5,911 nucleotides of DNA from Verrucomicrobiota bacterium. GTDB taxonomy: Bacteria > Verrucomicrobiota > Verrucomicrobiia > Limisphaerales > UBA1096. Position 1 is the first letter of the stretch. The number at the start of each line of letters is the position of its first letter. Below the pieces are notes generated by a model. The model made no database searches. It saw only the letters and a program-made list of their open reading frames with translations, and had not been told where the DNA came from. The translations under genes and the position numbers were made by a program. The stretch covers positions 1 to 5,911 of the forward strand of contig JASLKI010000103.1 of assembly GCA_030747575.1 (NCBI GenBank), in the 5' to 3' direction. Below, piece by piece: positions 1-5,070 of this stretch.

Positions 1-118
1 CAAAGCCTTCGTCGATACTGTGCAAGATTTGTGCAATTCCCTCAAAGTACAGGAAGTTTCCTGGATGCGAAACTGCGTTAAGCCCTGCGAATCAGAAAGA
101 TGAAGGGAGAAGGGAAAG
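1..118. other. Left edge, no confident gene; possible C-terminal tail of an unidentified protein at 2-103 (+)
   Basis: I can name no gene here. On the plus strand the frame from position 2 is open from the window edge to a TGA at 101-103. It gives 33 residues that read plausibly as protein (starting KAFVDTVQDLC, containing QEVSWMRNC) and could be the end of a gene that begins outside the window. The other plus frames look less protein-like; one stays open into the tRNA. Seen from the minus strand, this is the region just after the 3' end of tRNA-Glu. It is pyrimidine-rich, but I see no hairpin plus T-run that would end tRNA transcription. Confidence 0.2.
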
Positions 119-193
119 TGGCGACCCCTACGGGACTCGAACCCGTGTCGCCGGCGTGAAAGGCCAGTGTCCTAACCACTAGACGAAGGGGTC
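119..193 (-). tRNA. tRNA-Glu, anticodon UUC, with encoded CCA
   Basis: Read on the minus strand, the cloverleaf is complete. The acceptor stem GACCCCT pairs with AGGGGTC, followed by discriminator G and an encoded CCA at 121-119. The D-arm is GTC...GAC around AGTGGTTAG. The anticodon stem CTGGC/GCCGG (one T-G pair) encloses the loop CTTTCAC, with anticodon TTC. The T-arm ACGGG/CCCGT encloses TTCGAGT. The order and loop sequences match bacterial tRNA-Glu closely. It reads GAA and GAG codons, and in most bacteria tRNA-Glu also feeds tetrapyrrole synthesis through glutamyl-tRNA reductase. It is a single gene, divergent from lspA, about 14 bases downstream of the expected transcription start of the promoter at 214-241. 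Confidence 0.97.
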
Positions 194-213
194 GCTCCGT
201 CAGGAGGCGGGGC

Positions 214-241
214 ACTCTATCGGCTTTCTGCCGTTTGTCAC
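214..241 (-). promoter_or_regulatory. Sigma70-type promoter for tRNA-Glu
   Basis: On the minus strand, GTGACA (241-236, 5 of 6 to TTGACA) is followed after 16 bases by TAGAGT (219-214, 4 of 6 to TATAAT, including the first T, the A and the last T). Transcription would start near 207, just upstream of the tRNA 5' end at 193. The bases right after the -10 are very GC-rich (GCCCCGCC), the kind of discriminator seen at growth-rate-controlled stable-RNA promoters. This is a motif match by eye. Confidence 0.55.
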
Positions 242-282
242 GAAAAACCTGCCGAAATGATAGACGGCCGTTTTTCACGTGA
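238..282. repeat. Imperfect inverted repeat between tRNA-Glu and lspA
   Basis: TCAC-GAAAAAC (238-248) faces GTTTTTC-AC-GTGA (270-282). These make an 11-bp stem broken by a 2-base bulge, with an inner CCG/CGG (252-254 with 265-267) that can extend it. The left arm overlaps the -35 of the tRNA promoter, and the right arm is in the region where an lspA promoter would be expected. It could be a regulatory site shared by the two divergent genes, or a structured leader, or chance. I found no convincing sigma70 promoter for lspA in this gap. Confidence 0.35.
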
Positions 283-323
283 AGGGCTTGTCTTGCCAAC
301 GGCCTAGTGCTGAGCCAAATAAT

Positions 324-329
324 GGGGAG
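324..329 (+). promoter_or_regulatory. Ribosome binding site that sets the lspA start
   Basis: GGGGAG lies 7 bases before the ATG at 337. The two earlier in-frame start codons (GTG 307, ATG 322) have no purine-rich stretch at a useful distance, so this site favours 337. Confidence 0.55.
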
Positions 330-336
330 CGAGACT

Positions 337-888
337 ATGCTGTCCCCTGCCATCAACAATGCCAGAATCCTCTTCGTCGCCCTGCTGACACTTGCCCTGG
401 ATCAGCTGACCAAGTGGGTCGTGATTCAAAAACTTCCCTTTAATGGGGAACCAGTGGTGGTGGTGAACGGCTTTTTTGAACTCGTCCACTTCGGCAACAC
501 GGGCGCAGCGTGGAGCCTGTTCAGCGGGCAGAATTTCTGGCTGGCGATCTTCTCGCTGGCAGCGCTGATTTTCCTGTGGGTGTCACGGCGTCATTTCGGG
601 GCGGAGACGGCGCTTGGCCAACTCGCGCTTGGCCTGATCCTCGGCGGGGTGGTCGGCAATCTTGTGGATCGCGTGGTGCATCATCACGTGGTGGATTTTC
701 TCCAGTTTTACATCCCGTTCCGGTTCCCCGCGTTTAACGTGGCCGACAGCGGCATTTGCACCGGTGTGGGGTTGATGTTCGTGCAGTCGTTCCAAAAACC
801 GAAGCCTGGTGAGACTTGGGCCAAAAAGGGGAAGGTGCCACCGGAGTCGCCCGGGCTAATTGAGCCGGATGAGGAATCGGAGGCGTGA
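337..888 (+). CDS. lspA: Lipoprotein signal peptidase (signal peptidase II)
   Basis: Inner-membrane aspartyl protease that removes the signal peptide from prolipoproteins after Lgt has added diacylglycerol to the lipobox cysteine. The 183-residue product carries the family signatures in order: LDQLTKW in the first helix (Asp22), GNTGAAWS at 53-60, GGVVGNLVDR at 103-112, VVDF (Asp120) and FNVADS (Asp137). Asp120 and Asp137 correspond to the catalytic pair of known LspA enzymes. Hydrophobic stretches near 10-30, 66-83, 93-110 and 133-150 fit the four-helix fold. The tail after residue 150 is longer than usual and ends in acidic residues; it is probably cytoplasmic. I chose ATG 337 for its ribosome binding site; GTG 307 would add ten residues. 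The stop overlaps the start of miaA, so the two genes are probably co-transcribed and translationally coupled. Confidence 0.95.
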   Translation: MLSPAINNARILFVALLTLALDQLTKWVVIQKLPFNGEPVVVVNGFFELVHFGNTGAAWSLFSGQNFWLAIFSLAALIFLWVSRRHFGAETALGQLALGLILGGVVGNLVDRVVHHHVVDFLQFYIPFRFPAFNVADSGICTGVGLMFVQSFQKPKPGETWAKKGKVPPESPGLIEPDEESEA

Positions 889-1793
889 GCGCGACGGCGA
901 TTTATCTCACCGGCGCGACGGCCAGCGGCAAATCGGCGCTGGCTCTGCGTCTGGCCAAGCGCTTGGGCGGCGAGATCATCTCGGTGGACTCGATGCAGGT
1001 TTATCGCGGGCTCGACATCGGCACGGCCAAGCCAAGCGCGGCGGAGCAGGCCGGGGTGCCGCATCACTTGATCGACGTGGCCGGGCTCGACGAGCCGTTC
1101 GACGCCGCGCAGTTCGTCCGCTTGGCCAAGCAGGCCGAAGCCGCGATACGCTCCCGCGACGCGAGGCCGATTTTCTGCGGCGGCACCGGCCTGTACTTTC
1201 GTGCCCTGTTCGATGGCTTGGGCGAAAGCCCGCCCGGCGACGAGCCGCTCCGCGACGAGCTGGAGGCCGCGCCGCTCGACGGGTTGCTCGCGGAGTTGGC
1301 GACGAAAGACCCGGCAGCGTTCGAGTCGATTGACCGCCAAAACCGGCGACGGGTCGTCCGCGCTGTGGAGGTGATCCGGCTCACCGGCCAATCGTACTCG
1401 AGCCAGCGCTCCGGCTGGGATGCGCTCGGCCAAGCGCCGGGCAACTTGTTCTGCATCACGCGCGAGGGGGACGACTTGACCGCGCGGATTCACGAGAGGG
1501 TTGACACAATGTTCGCGCTGGGCCTGGTCGCCGAGACGCAGGGCCTGGCCAGTTCCGGCCTGCGCGAAAATCGCACCGCCAGGCAAGCGATCGGTTACCG
1601 GCAGGTGCTGGAGCATCTCGACGGCGGGCCGGGGCGGGCCGAGACGGTGGAGTTGGTGAAGGCGCGGACGCGCCAGTTTGCCAAGCGGCAGCGAACGTGG
1701 TTCCGCAACCAATTGATCTGCCAACCGGTCGAGTGGGCGGCGGGGAAGTCAGTGGAAGGTTGCTGCGAGCGCCTGCTTGGGATGCTCTGCTGA
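885..1793 (+). CDS. miaA: tRNA dimethylallyltransferase
   Basis: Transfers the dimethylallyl group of DMAPP to N6 of A37 in tRNAs that read UNN codons, the first step toward ms2i6A; this supports codon reading and frame maintenance. The product has 302 residues, normal for the family. A P-loop GATASGKS sits at 10-17, followed by DSMQVYRGLDIGTAKP at 35-50 with the catalytic-type Asp35, PHHLID at 59-64, and GGTGLYFRAL from 99 with the conserved Thr101. Further on are DRQNRRRVVRAVEV (swinging-loop region), AIGYRQ, and the C-terminal TRQFAKRQRTWFRN signature. The GTG start at 885 overlaps the lspA stop (GTGA). The P-loop begins at residue 10 as in homologues, and there is no nearby ATG, so this start is well supported. 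A GAGG at 871-874 gives a spaced ribosome binding site; the closer GGAGG at 879-883 is only 1 base away. The gene ends 7 bases from the convergent operon, with no visible terminator. Confidence 0.96.
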   Translation: MSATAIYLTGATASGKSALALRLAKRLGGEIISVDSMQVYRGLDIGTAKPSAAEQAGVPHHLIDVAGLDEPFDAAQFVRLAKQAEAAIRSRDARPIFCGGTGLYFRALFDGLGESPPGDEPLRDELEAAPLDGLLAELATKDPAAFESIDRQNRRRVVRAVEVIRLTGQSYSSQRSGWDALGQAPGNLFCITREGDDLTARIHERVDTMFALGLVAETQGLASSGLRENRTARQAIGYRQVLEHLDGGPGRAETVELVKARTRQFAKRQRTWFRNQLICQPVEWAAGKSVEGCCERLLGMLC

Positions 1794-1800
1794 GGCCGGT

Positions 1801-2322
1801 TTATGGCGAGGGCGTGCCAGGCGAGTGCTCGCTGCGGGTGCCGGGTAGACGTGGTCGATTGTCACCGTTTTTTCCTTTGCGAAAGCCGGAACCGGGGCGA
1901 CCACCTGGGCCCCGGTGGTCGCGAGAAGCTGGTGGTCGTAAATATTTCTCGAACTTCGCAAGTTGTTCTTCTGTCAGGTCGCCGCGGAGCTTCTCCTTGA
2001 GCTTTTCGGTGGAGGCATGCATGCGCGGGCGTAGTTCCTCAAACGTCAACTTCATTTCCTCACGGCTTGCCTTGAATGCCGACTCGACTGTAGCAGCCTG
2101 TTTGTCGGTGAGTTTGAGGTCGCGTTGGATGCGCTTCATCAGCCAGTTCAACTGGCCCTCCGTTCGCGATCCAGGGCCGCGCTCGGCATTTCGCGGGCCA
2201 CGCTCACGAGGGAACGTACGCGGCGGCTTGGACGCACCGAAATCAACCACGAAGCCTCCGGTCACGACACCGGCGGCAAAGATGACCACGGCAGCAAGTA
2301 TGGGTTTCCAAGCGTTCACCAC
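1801..2322 (-). CDS. Membrane-anchored LTxxQ (Spy/CpxP/ZraP-like) envelope protein
   Basis: The 173-residue product opens with one hydrophobic helix (about 8-26) containing several small residues and no clear signal-peptidase site, so it is probably anchored with the rest outside the cytoplasm. An Arg/Pro/Gly-rich linker (about 33-56) leads to a charged helical region (57-129). This holds two copies of the LTxxQ signature: LTDKQ at 71-75 and LTEEQ at 116-120. That signature marks the Spy/CpxP/ZraP superfamily of periplasmic stress chaperones and metal sensors. The last 43 residues are again basic and Pro/Gly-rich, with no visible fold. The start is GTG 2322 or the adjacent GTG 2319; the latter gives a 4-base GTGA overlap with the gene before it, a sign of coupling. 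Third gene of the sigma operon, so a sensor or effector of that circuit is a natural reading. No metal-binding His or Cys cluster is visible, so a metal role is not shown. Confidence 0.7.
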   Translation of the reverse strand: MVNAWKPILAAVVIFAAGVVTGGFVVDFGASKPPRTFPRERGPRNAERGPGSRTEGQLNWLMKRIQRDLKLTDKQAATVESAFKASREEMKLTFEELRPRMHASTEKLKEKLRGDLTEEQLAKFEKYLRPPASRDHRGPGGRPGSGFRKGKNGDNRPRLPGTRSEHSPGTPSP

Positions 2323-2783
2323 GTGTACTCCAAGTCATCGAACGAAGCCAGCATCACCGTCTCAAAGTCGGTCGACTCGGGGTCGACTGTTTCTATAGTT
2401 GTCTCAGCGGGGTCGAACGCTGCCTGGTCAATGAATGCTGCCGTTGGTTCTTTGGCCGAGAACAGCGCGGCGAGGATCATCACGCCAAAGCAGGGCGCAA
2501 CAGCGCGCCATAGCATGCGCGACCAAAAAGCCAGCGGGTCGGGAGTCAGTAACTCTCGGATGCGTGCCATGATGCGCTTCTCGAACGCGTACGGGACGTG
2601 TTCGTTCCCGGACAGGTTTCGGGCGAATTTCAGGAACCGCTCGTCGGCCGAGCTGGTCTCGAGCGCGTGCTGTTCCCTCACCCGGGTCATCACCTGTGCC
2701 GAGAAATTGACAGGCGCTCGGTTGTCGTTTTGAACGGCTTTTGCGAGCTTCAAGAGCTTTTTCTCTATCTCATTGGCAGTCAT
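2316..2783 (-). CDS. One-TM protein, candidate anti-sigma factor with an internal tandem repeat
   Basis: I do not recognise a family. The 155-residue product has a basic/amphipathic N-terminal half, one transmembrane helix (about 90-108, with Trp and Arg at its inner edge) and a short acidic, Thr-rich C-terminal part (110-155). By the positive-inside rule the N-terminal half is cytoplasmic, the layout of membrane anti-sigma factors. It lacks the HxxxCxxC zinc motif of the ZAS domain. The N-terminal half is a tandem repeat: residues 10-38 align without gaps to 50-78, 9 of 29 identical, with a shared P-x-x-F and M-x-R-(V/I)-R-E end. It begins 30 bases after the sigma stop and overlaps the next gene, so it is the middle gene of an operon. 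The ATG at 2783 has only a poorly spaced AAGG before it. The anti-sigma role is inferred from position and topology only. Confidence 0.6.
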   Translation of the reverse strand: MTANEIEKKLLKLAKAVQNDNRAPVNFSAQVMTRVREQHALETSSADERFLKFARNLSGNEHVPYAFEKRIMARIRELLTPDPLAFWSRMLWRAVAPCFGVMILAALFSAKEPTAAFIDQAAFDPAETTIETVDPESTDFETVMLASFDDLEYTW

Positions 2784-2813
2784 GGCCTTGTAAGTTGACG
2801 ATTGTTGCTTCCT

Positions 2814-3431
2814 TTAAGTTACAATCCTTTTCTCACGGCTGAGAAACCGTTCCACGGCGGCACGCATTTCCTTGCGGGCGCGAAACGCCTGCACTTTTAC
2901 CAGCGACTCGGACCAGCCAGTGATTTCGGTGATTTCCTTGATCGTACGCCCCTCGAGCTCCTGCAGCGTGAGGACGATCCGAGCCCGGTCGGAAATCTGA
3001 CCGAGCACCGTGTACACCAACTCGCGTGCCTCTTCCAGCCCTTCCCGGTCGCTGGCATCGGGGATGTTGCCGAGGCGATCCTGCCAACTCTCGTCGTCGA
3101 AGAGTGTGTCGCTGATCGTGTGCTCGGGCCGATTGCGCTTGCGGCGTAGGGCGTCATAGCAGGCGTTGACCGAGAGCCGCATGAACCAGTGCTCGAACGG
3201 CGCCGTGCCCTTGTAGCTGCTGAGTTTTTGGAAGGTCTTGGTGAAAATCGTCTGCACAACATCCTCGGCGTCCGACTCGTTGCGAAAGTATTTTCGGGCC
3301 ATGCCAAACACCCGTGGCTGGTAGCGGGTGATCAATTCCTCGAAGCAGTCCACATCGCCGCCGACCACGATCCGGACCAACTCCTCGTCGGTTCGAACAT
3401 CAGTTTCCGAGAAATTTTTGGTTGCCTGCAT
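2814..3431 (-). CDS. ECF-type RNA polymerase sigma factor
   Basis: Alternative sigma factor of the sigma70 family, extracytoplasmic-function group, which directs RNA polymerase to a stress regulon. In the 205-residue product, sigma region 2 spans about 28-100. It includes the RYQPRVFGMARKYF helix, the conserved DAEDVVQTIFTKTF (region 2.2, core binding, 54-67) and FEHWFMRLSVNACYDALRR (regions 2.3/2.4, -10 recognition). A linker (102-135) leads to region 4 (about 138-190), with ELEGRTIKEITEITGWSESL as the helix-turn-helix core for -35 recognition and VKVQAFRARKEMR after it. Length and domain order are normal, and no extra C-terminal domain is present. ATG 3431 is the only sensible start, yet no clear Shine-Dalgarno precedes it. 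Heads a three-gene operon with a membrane protein and an LTxxQ protein. The exact ECF subgroup cannot be decided by eye. Confidence 0.93.
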   Translation of the reverse strand: MQATKNFSETDVRTDEELVRIVVGGDVDCFEELITRYQPRVFGMARKYFRNESDAEDVVQTIFTKTFQKLSSYKGTAPFEHWFMRLSVNACYDALRRKRNRPEHTISDTLFDDESWQDRLGNIPDASDREGLEEARELVYTVLGQISDRARIVLTLQELEGRTIKEITEITGWSESLVKVQAFRARKEMRAAVERFLSREKRIVT

Positions 3432-3470
3432 TGGGCTTTGCGGATCGATCCCGCATGGAGATAAACACCC

Positions 3471-3499
3471 GCAGACTCCATTTGTTGCTCAAAAGTTAC
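3471..3499 (-). promoter_or_regulatory. Candidate ECF-type autoregulatory promoter of the sigma operon
   Basis: On the minus strand GTAACTT (3499-3493) is followed after 16 bases by GTCTGC (3476-3471). This resembles the ECF/sigma-E pattern, an AAC-type -35 and a GTC/TCT-type -10, more than the sigma70 consensus. Transcription would begin near 3464, about 33 bases before the start codon. ECF operons often drive their own transcription, which is why I looked here. This is a match by eye to short motifs. Confidence 0.35.
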
Positions 3500-3571
3500 A
3501 GCGGGTGAGTTGGGATCGACACCCCAATCTTGCCAACTGGCGGATTTCCGGCAACAGTCCAGCCGCATTAT

Positions 3572-4633
3572 ATGCCAAGCGAAGACGATATTTTAAATGC
3601 ACTCAAGGCGGTCAAGTACCCCGGCTACTCGCGGGACATTGTCTCCTTCGGTATCGTGAAGGACGTGGCGGTGGCCAACGGCGCGGTCAGCGTTGACATC
3701 CACCTCACCTCCGCCAACGCCGAGGCCGCCCAACAGATCAAGTCCGGCTGCGAGGCCGCCCTCAAGGCGATCGACGGCGTCCGCGTCGCCCACGTACAAG
3801 TGCATCAACCGCAGGGCGGCCAAGCGCAACCCGGCACACCCACTCCCGGCCAAGGGCCTCAAAAAGTGCCCGGCATCGCGCGGGTCGTCGCAGTAGCCAG
3901 CGGCAAGGGCGGCGTCGGCAAGTCCACCGTCTCCGCAAACCTGGCCTGCGCCTTGGCCAAGCGCGGCGAAAAGGTCGGCCTGCTCGACTGCGACATTTAC
4001 GGGCCTAGCATCCCACTGATGATGGGCGTCAACGAGCGCCCGTCCGTCACCGAAAGCGACGACAAGCTGGTGCCGCTCCAGAGCCACGGCGTCAAGCTCA
4101 TGAGCATGGGCTTCCTGCTGCAGGACGACCAGCCGGTCATCTGGCGCGGGCCGATGATCATGAAGACCATCCAGCAATTCGTCATGCAGGTGGACTGGGG
4201 CGAGCTGGATTATTTGCTCGTTGATCTGCCTCCCGGCACCGGCGACGCGCAGTTGTCCCTCTGCCAGACCGTGCCGCTCGACGGCGGAGTGATCGTGACC
4301 ACACCGCAGGAAGCATCGCTCGGCGTCGTGCGCAAGGGCATTGAGATGTTCCGCAAAGTCAACGTGCCGATCCTCGGCATCGTCGAGAACATGAGCTACT
4401 TCACCTCGCCCGGCGGCGAGCGCGTCGAGATATTCGGCCACGCCGGCGGACAGGATGAGGCGGCGCGGCAGGGCATCCCGTTCCTCGGCGAGATGCCGCT
4501 CTTCACCGAGATCCGCAAGGGCGGCGACGACGGCGTGCCGGTGGTCGTAAGCCAGCCCGACTCGCTCCCCGCGGAAGTCTTCGGCCAAATCGCCCAACAA
4601 CTACAGGAGCAGCTGACCGGTGCAGCACGCTGA
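3572..4633 (+). CDS. mrp: Mrp/NBP35-family P-loop ATPase (Fe-S carrier type), CxxC absent
   Basis: Cytoplasmic ATPase of the Mrp/ApbC/NBP35 group, members of which carry Fe-S clusters to apo-proteins. The 353-residue product has an N-terminal MIP18/DUF59 domain (about 3-77, with VKYPGYSRDIVSFGIVK), a Gln/Pro/Gly linker (79-98) and the ATPase domain. Visible motifs are the deviant Walker A SGKGGVGKST (110-119), DCDIYGPS (139-146), WRGPM (191-195), Walker B-type LLVDLPPGTGD (215-225) and TPQEASLGVVRKG (244-256). After ENMSYF (272-277), where most bacterial Mrp proteins have a CPxC-type cluster ligand pair, this one has TSPGGE, so both cysteines are missing. ATG 3572 starts exactly at the homologous N-terminus; the upstream TTG at 3530 would add unconserved residues. 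No Shine-Dalgarno is visible. It diverges from the sigma gene across 140 bases. Confidence 0.92.
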   Translation: MPSEDDILNALKAVKYPGYSRDIVSFGIVKDVAVANGAVSVDIHLTSANAEAAQQIKSGCEAALKAIDGVRVAHVQVHQPQGGQAQPGTPTPGQGPQKVPGIARVVAVASGKGGVGKSTVSANLACALAKRGEKVGLLDCDIYGPSIPLMMGVNERPSVTESDDKLVPLQSHGVKLMSMGFLLQDDQPVIWRGPMIMKTIQQFVMQVDWGELDYLLVDLPPGTGDAQLSLCQTVPLDGGVIVTTPQEASLGVVRKGIEMFRKVNVPILGIVENMSYFTSPGGERVEIFGHAGGQDEAARQGIPFLGEMPLFTEIRKGGDDGVPVVVSQPDSLPAEVFGQIAQQLQEQLTGAAR

Positions 4634-4662
4634 TTTTTTGCCGAAAACGCCCATTTAAGCTG

Positions 4663-4690
4663 TTGACAAGCTGGGGAGGTTTAGTAGGTT
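4663..4690 (+). promoter_or_regulatory. Sigma70-type promoter of rpsT
   Basis: A perfect TTGACA (4663-4668) is followed after 16 bases by TAGGTT (4685-4690), 3 of 6 to TATAAT but keeping the key first T, A and last T. Transcription would start near 4697, leaving a leader of about 31 bases before the ATG. This fits rpsT being transcribed alone, between mrp and its own terminator. Confidence 0.55.
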
Positions 4691-4702
4691 GCGCGGCCTT
4701 TT

Positions 4703-4726
4703 CGCTGGTTCAGCGATTTTTTGAAC
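4703..4726 (+). promoter_or_regulatory. rpsT leader with two mutually exclusive hairpins
   Basis: Hairpin A is CGCTG-GTT-CAGCG (4703-4715), a perfect 5-bp stem followed by A and six Ts (4717-4722), so it resembles a small intrinsic terminator. Hairpin B is GTTCA (4708-4712) pairing with TGAAC (4722-4726), around a 9-base loop. B ends one base before the start codon and uses bases of A, so only one can form at a time. No Shine-Dalgarno is present; the structures occupy its place. The sequence shows the pairings; any role in control of S20 synthesis is inferred. Confidence 0.4.
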
Positions 4727-4727
4727 G

Positions 4728-4991
4728 ATGCCCAATATCAAGTCAGCCAAGCGCCGGATGCGCAGTGATGCGGCCAAGCAGGCCCGTAACCGCTCTGTAA
4801 AGACGACCCTCAAGACCGCCGAGCGCCATCTCAATGATGCCATCAAGGATGGCAACAAGGAGAACACGGAGAAGGCATTAAGCGCGTCCGCGTCCGCGTA
4901 CGACAAGGCCGCCAAGCTCGGAGTCATCCACTCCGCGAAGGCCAACCGCAAAAAGTCACGACTGGCCAACCGGGCCAACGCCGCCGCGTAA
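4728..4991 (+). CDS. rpsT: 30S ribosomal protein S20
   Basis: Primary 16S rRNA-binding protein of the small subunit, needed early in 30S assembly. The 87-residue product is the usual length and very basic, with the typical opening MPNIKSAKRRMR and AKQARNRSVKTTLKTAERHL. The later segments SASASAYDKAAKLGVIHSAKANRKKSRLANR match the long-helix S20 fold. ATG 4728 is the family's normal start. It is transcribed alone, from the promoter at 4663-4690 to the terminator at 5019-5046. No Shine-Dalgarno is visible; initiation may depend on the leader structure. S20 is known to control its own translation in E. coli, but whether that applies here cannot be read from the sequence. Confidence 0.97.
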   Translation: MPNIKSAKRRMRSDAAKQARNRSVKTTLKTAERHLNDAIKDGNKENTEKALSASASAYDKAAKLGVIHSAKANRKKSRLANRANAAA

Positions 4992-5018
4992 GCCAAACGC
5001 AATCCCCACAGATTTTTT

Positions 5019-5046
5019 AAAGCCCCGCCGTGTGCGGGGCTTTTTT
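5019..5046 (+). terminator. Strong intrinsic terminator after rpsT
   Basis: AGCCCCGC (5021-5028) pairs perfectly with GCGGGGCT (5034-5041) around CGTGT, extended by two A-T pairs at the base and followed by a T-run through 5046. It begins about 28 bases after the rpsT stop. The SIMPL-domain gene converges from the right and ends at 5071. On the minus strand the stem is followed by only three Ts and then As, so it would be a weaker terminator for that gene. Confidence 0.93.
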
Positions 5047-5070
5047 GTGCTCAGCGGCGGTGTGGAAAAA

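Noticed and set aside
293..323. TTGCCA and AATAAT as an lspA promoter
   Set aside because: The 19-base spacing is long and the implied start near 330 would cut off the ribosome binding site.
307..336. Earlier lspA starts at GTG 307 or ATG 322
   Set aside because: They have no ribosome binding site, while ATG 337 has GGGGAG at 7 bases and gives a normal N-terminus.
708..1724. Long open frame (338 codons) on the minus strand across lspA and miaA
   Set aside because: It is antisense to two clear genes and has an Arg/Ala/Gln-rich, low-information sequence, as expected from GC-rich third positions.
1821..1834. GCGAG-TG-CTCGC palindrome between convergent miaA and the LTxxQ gene end
   Set aside because: A 2-base loop, no T-run on either strand, and a position inside coding sequence argue against a terminator.
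2371..2389. GTCGACT repeated twice close together in the putative anti-sigma gene
   Set aside because: A short direct repeat within coding sequence for Asp/Glu/Ser-rich residues; no wider pattern.
2125..2733. Plus-strand open frame across the sigma operon
   Set aside because: It lies opposite two genes with sensible topology and motifs, and its own product is Ser/Arg-rich without domains.
3530..3571. TTG start 14 codons upstream of mrp
   Set aside because: The extra residues are not typical of the family and ATG 3572 begins at the conserved MIP18 domain.
3593..4600. Long open frame (335 codons) on the minus strand across mrp
   Set aside because: Antisense shadow of a well-supported ATPase, rich in His, Ala, Asp and Leu with no recognisable domain.
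4610..4639. Possible terminator at the end of mrp (CAGC...GCTG followed by T6)
   Set aside because: The T-run is real but the stem is only 3-4 bp with a poor loop, so a functional terminator is doubtful.
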